Below, in pieces: positions 6,048-6,780 of a stretch of DNA of 6,780 bases. The notes beneath the pieces were generated by a model. That model was not told the origin of the DNA, made no database searches, and was given only the letters and a program-made list of their open reading frames with translations. Within the stretch, counting starts at the first letter, position 1. Every line of letters begins with the position of its first letter. The position numbers were made by a program, and so were the translations under genes. This stretch comes from Microcaldota archaeon (GTDB taxonomy: Archaea > Micrarchaeota > Micrarchaeia > Micrarchaeales > CABMGC01), in the NCBI GenBank assembly GCA_021791075.1, contig JAJYXH010000033.1, positions 1 to 6,780 on the forward strand, in the 5' to 3' direction.

Positions 6048-6379
6048 CCTATTCTATTCGGCCAAACCTGCCAGCAGTGCCCGGCGTTCAGGTGATCCGC
6101 CAGAGGCGGTGGAGGATCCGCCTCTGTTCTGTACCTCTGCCATTGGAGTCCTCTCTCAGTCACGTATACCTCCATCTCGTAACCGAAGTACCTCCCGCTC
6201 TGCTTCGCACTCATCCTGCAGACCCATGCAAGCTCCGCGATCTCCCTCAGGAGCCTCCCGAACTCCTTGCACGCTTCGTCTGTATGTTCGTAGTCAAGAA
6301 CCACGTACTTCTCCAGTGCCGCAGTCAGTACCTTGTCCAATCCCTTTATTCTTCCGTTATAGTTCACGCTCACCCTCAT
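5918..6379 (-). CDS. Unknown protein, 153 residues
   Basis: The start is well supported: AGGTGG (minus 6389-6384) lies 4 nt before the ATG at 6379, and a TATA-like CTATACAAATA (6423-6433) lies about 49 bp upstream. Residues 1-80 look convincingly protein-like (MRVSVNYNGRIKGLDKV; ACKEFGRLLREIAELAWVC; YFGYEMEVYV), with alternating strand and helix tendency. A proline run (89-92) follows, then a Trp- and aromatic-rich stretch (HCWQVWPNRIGQRYFGDWNP). The last ~35 residues are rich in Ser, Pro and Arg and look less natural. No family is recognised, and no membrane segments or metal motifs are seen. The tail region is antisense to a 51-codon open frame, so the true C-terminus could differ through a frameshift. 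Confidence 0.6.
   Translation of the reverse strand: MRVSVNYNGRIKGLDKVLTAALEKYVVLDYEHTDEACKEFGRLLREIAELAWVCRMSAKQSGRYFGYEMEVYVTERGLQWQRYRTEADPPPPLADHLNAGHCWQVWPNRIGQRYFGDWNPISIPMLIGTFGLSSSHPFQMTSLRLSSRPPERR
6101..6126. repeat. 9-bp perfect inverted repeat inside the minus-strand gene
   Basis: CAGAGGCGG (6101-6109) and CCGCCTCTG (6118-6126) flank an 8-bp loop. GATCCGCC also repeats directly at 6094-6101 and 6115-6122, 21 bp (seven codons) apart. On the minus strand it encodes the EADPPPPLAD stretch, so it may simply be a short coding duplication. Confidence 0.5.
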
Positions 6380-6422
6380 CTTACCACCTAGACAGCAGAA
6401 CCGCACCAAGAAACAGAGCGCC

Positions 6423-6433
6423 TATTTGTATAG
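6423..6433 (-). promoter_or_regulatory. TATA box of the 153-residue protein gene
   Basis: On the minus strand CTATACAAATA predicts a start near 6402 and a leader of about 23 nt that carries the AGGTGG ribosome binding site. A second candidate near 6477-6486 (TATATATAG) would give a longer leader. Confidence 0.4.
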
Positions 6434-6476
6434 CGAAGGCATTCGCGTTTTCCGTAACTGTTATTTCAAAGACAAG

Positions 6477-6524
6477 CTATATATACCTTACTACAATATC
6501 TTGTAATCAAGGTAAAGCATATAA
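6477..6524 (+). promoter_or_regulatory. Two plus-strand TATA-like boxes and a small inverted repeat
   Basis: CTATATATA (6477-6486 region) and CATATAAA (6519-6525) are both TATA-like. Between them TACAA-TATC-TTGTA forms a 14-bp hyphenated palindrome (~6492-6505). The first box predicts a start near 6507, ahead of AAGG and the ATG at 6525. The second predicts a start near 6547, just ahead of the GC-rich hairpin region. TATATATA is symmetric and could also act leftward. Confidence 0.4.
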
Positions 6525-6656
6525 ATGTTTACTGTCAATATAATCTCTGCCAGCAAGTGCCTGGCGCACCTAGAAACGGAACCGGGCGGCGAAAGCCGCC
6601 CACTTATCCTCACCCCGCTCCGTAGAAAAAACATAAATAAGGAGGAATGCCTATGA
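6525..6656 (+). CDS. Possible 43-residue small protein
   Basis: The frame is open from the ATG at 6525 to the TGA at 6654. AAGGT lies about 11 nt before the ATG, a weak match. The translation includes CLAHLETEPGGESRP and PLRRKNINKEECL; no family is recognised, though a 'VETxP'-like end also occurs in TnpB tails, so a relic of such a tail is conceivable. Its TGA overlaps a downstream ATG (ATGA, 6653-6656) that carries a perfect Shine-Dalgarno, an arrangement typical of coupled genes. The GC-rich hairpin inside it favours an RNA reading instead. Weak call. Confidence 0.25.
   Translation: MFTVNIISASKCLAHLETEPGGESRPLILTPLRRKNINKEECL
6546..6630 (+). ncRNA. Candidate structured RNA with a GAAA-capped hairpin
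   Basis: GGGCGGC-GAAA-GCCGCCC (6584-6601 region) is a perfect 7-bp GC stem with a stable GNRA loop. ACGGA (6576-6580) can pair with TCCGT (6619-6623) to close it, and GTGC/GCAC (6557-6569) forms a small 5' hairpin. A TATA-like box at 6519-6525 predicts a start near 6547. It matches no RNA family I can recognise: no T-loop, no C/D boxes, no convincing H/ACA arrangement, no SRP domain IV. A relic of TnpB-associated RNA from an older element is one alternative. Boundaries are approximate. Confidence 0.3.
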
Positions 6657-6664
6657 TAGAATAA
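6639..6664 (+). pseudogene. Perfect Shine-Dalgarno with an aborted start, possibly a gene interrupted by the transposon
   Basis: AAGGAGG (6639-6645) matches the 16S anti-Shine-Dalgarno and sits 7 nt before the ATG at 6653, ideal spacing. The frame then reads ATG ATA GAA TAA and stops. The IS200/IS605 left-end hairpin begins three bases later, at 6667. The simplest reading is insertion of the element within the first codons of a gene, whose remainder would lie beyond the element off the window. The exact element boundary is unknown. Confidence 0.35.
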
Positions 6665-6666
6665 TT

Positions 6667-6706
6667 CGCCCCGCAAACCCATCATTTCAATGGTGGGTTA
6701 GGGGCG
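6667..6706 (+). mobile_element. Left-end hairpin of an IS200/IS605-family (TnpB) element
   Basis: A 40-nt imperfect palindrome: the outer stem CGCCCC (6667-6672) pairs with GGGGCG (6701-6706), and the inner stem AACCCATCAT (6676-6685) pairs with ATGGTGGGTT (6690-6699) with one G-T pair and a TTCA loop. A GCA/A internal loop separates the stems. Subterminal hairpins of this type are recognised by TnpA in IS200/IS605 single-strand transposition (family knowledge). It lies directly upstream of tnpB, where the left end is expected. No tnpA is present on this side, so the element may be a tnpB-only type mobilised in trans. Confidence 0.65.
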
Positions 6707-6714
6707 TGGGAAGG

Positions 6715-6723
6715 TTATATAAG
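6715..6723 (+). promoter_or_regulatory. TATA box of tnpB
   Basis: TTATATAAG is centred ~27 bp before the ATG at 6746, fitting a leaderless tnpB message and arguing against the nearer in-frame ATG at 6725, which almost touches the box. Confidence 0.55.
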
Positions 6724-6745
6724 TATGGAAAACAAAAAGGAAAAC

Positions 6746-6780
6746 ATGGAAACAATGCGTGCCTACAAGTTCAGGATATA
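6746..6780 (+). CDS. tnpB: TnpB (IS200/IS605 OrfB), N-terminus only, runs off the window
   Basis: Only the first 11 complete codons are visible: METMRAYKFRI, followed by a codon beginning TA. M-x-AYKFRIYP is the characteristic start of TnpB of IS200/IS605-family elements, RNA-guided RuvC-type DNA nucleases ancestral to Cas12. The frame also has an ATG at 6725 and one at 6755; 6746 is chosen because the TATA box lies ~27 bp before it, although AAGG (6737-6740) could serve as a weak ribosome binding site for 6746 or 6755. The RuvC domain, zinc finger and right end with its guide RNA would lie outside the window, so activity cannot be judged. Confidence 0.8.
   Translation, partial: METMRAYKFRI

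Noticed and set aside
6546..6633. H/ACA guide RNA (ACA at 6631-6633) or tRNA
   Set aside because: No lower stem abuts the ACA, no K-turn is evident, and there is no T-loop or acceptor pairing for a tRNA.
6491..6685. 64-codon minus-strand frame across the transposon end
   Set aside because: It crosses the GC hairpin and the IS left-end palindrome, has no start signals, and its translation has no recognisable features.
1..6780. CRISPR array
   Set aside because: No regularly spaced direct repeats were seen anywhere in the window.

Overview
The window reads as archaeal chromosome. The evidence is the end of an archaeal NAC gene, a HerA-type ATPase, a double Lrp/AsnC-type protein, archaeal TATA-like boxes about 23 to 27 bp before several start codons, and purine-rich Shine-Dalgarno sequences before others. 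Coding DNA is moderately GC-rich with many AGG (Arg) and ATA (Ile) codons, and the gaps between genes are short and AT-rich. Overlapping genes and small gaps suggest a compact genome, perhaps a DPANN or Thermoplasmata-like archaeon, but the sequence alone does not fix the lineage.

Left part (1-2311). The 3' end of the NAC gene (+) overlaps by 20 bp the end of a convergent gene for a HerA/FtsK-type ATPase. That ATPase carries a winged-helix-like linker and a C-terminal PD-(D/E)XK nuclease-like domain. Divergent from it is a 65-residue protein with two predicted membrane helices. After that comes a 150-bp gap with nested inverted repeats, an orphan TATA box and a T10 terminator for the next gene on the minus strand.

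Middle (2312-5445, all minus strand). There is a 467-residue regulator with two Lrp/AsnC-like units and an unusual basic N-terminal domain. Upstream of it is a complete endonuclease IV (AP endonuclease) with its own promoter, apparently leaderless. Next are a 48-residue zinc-ribbon protein and an unknown helical 198-residue protein with a His-rich tail. These last two overlap and probably form one operon.

Right part (5446-6780). A divergent promoter region leads to an unknown 108-residue protein (+). An unknown 153-residue protein (-) converges on it. Beyond 6470 lies an AT-rich promoter region with a GC-rich GAAA-capped hairpin, a 43-codon open frame, and a perfect Shine-Dalgarno whose ATG runs into a stop after three codons. 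The window ends at the left end of an IS200/IS605-type element: a 40-nt hairpin, a TATA box, and the first codons of tnpB, which runs off the edge.

Functionally, the HerA-nuclease and endonuclease IV both act on DNA ends or lesions, but they are separate transcription units and nothing here proves a joint pathway. The most novel items are the ATPase-nuclease fusion, the N-terminally extended double Lrp protein, the zinc-ribbon/His-tail pair, and the RNA-like segment with an interrupted gene start next to the transposon end.
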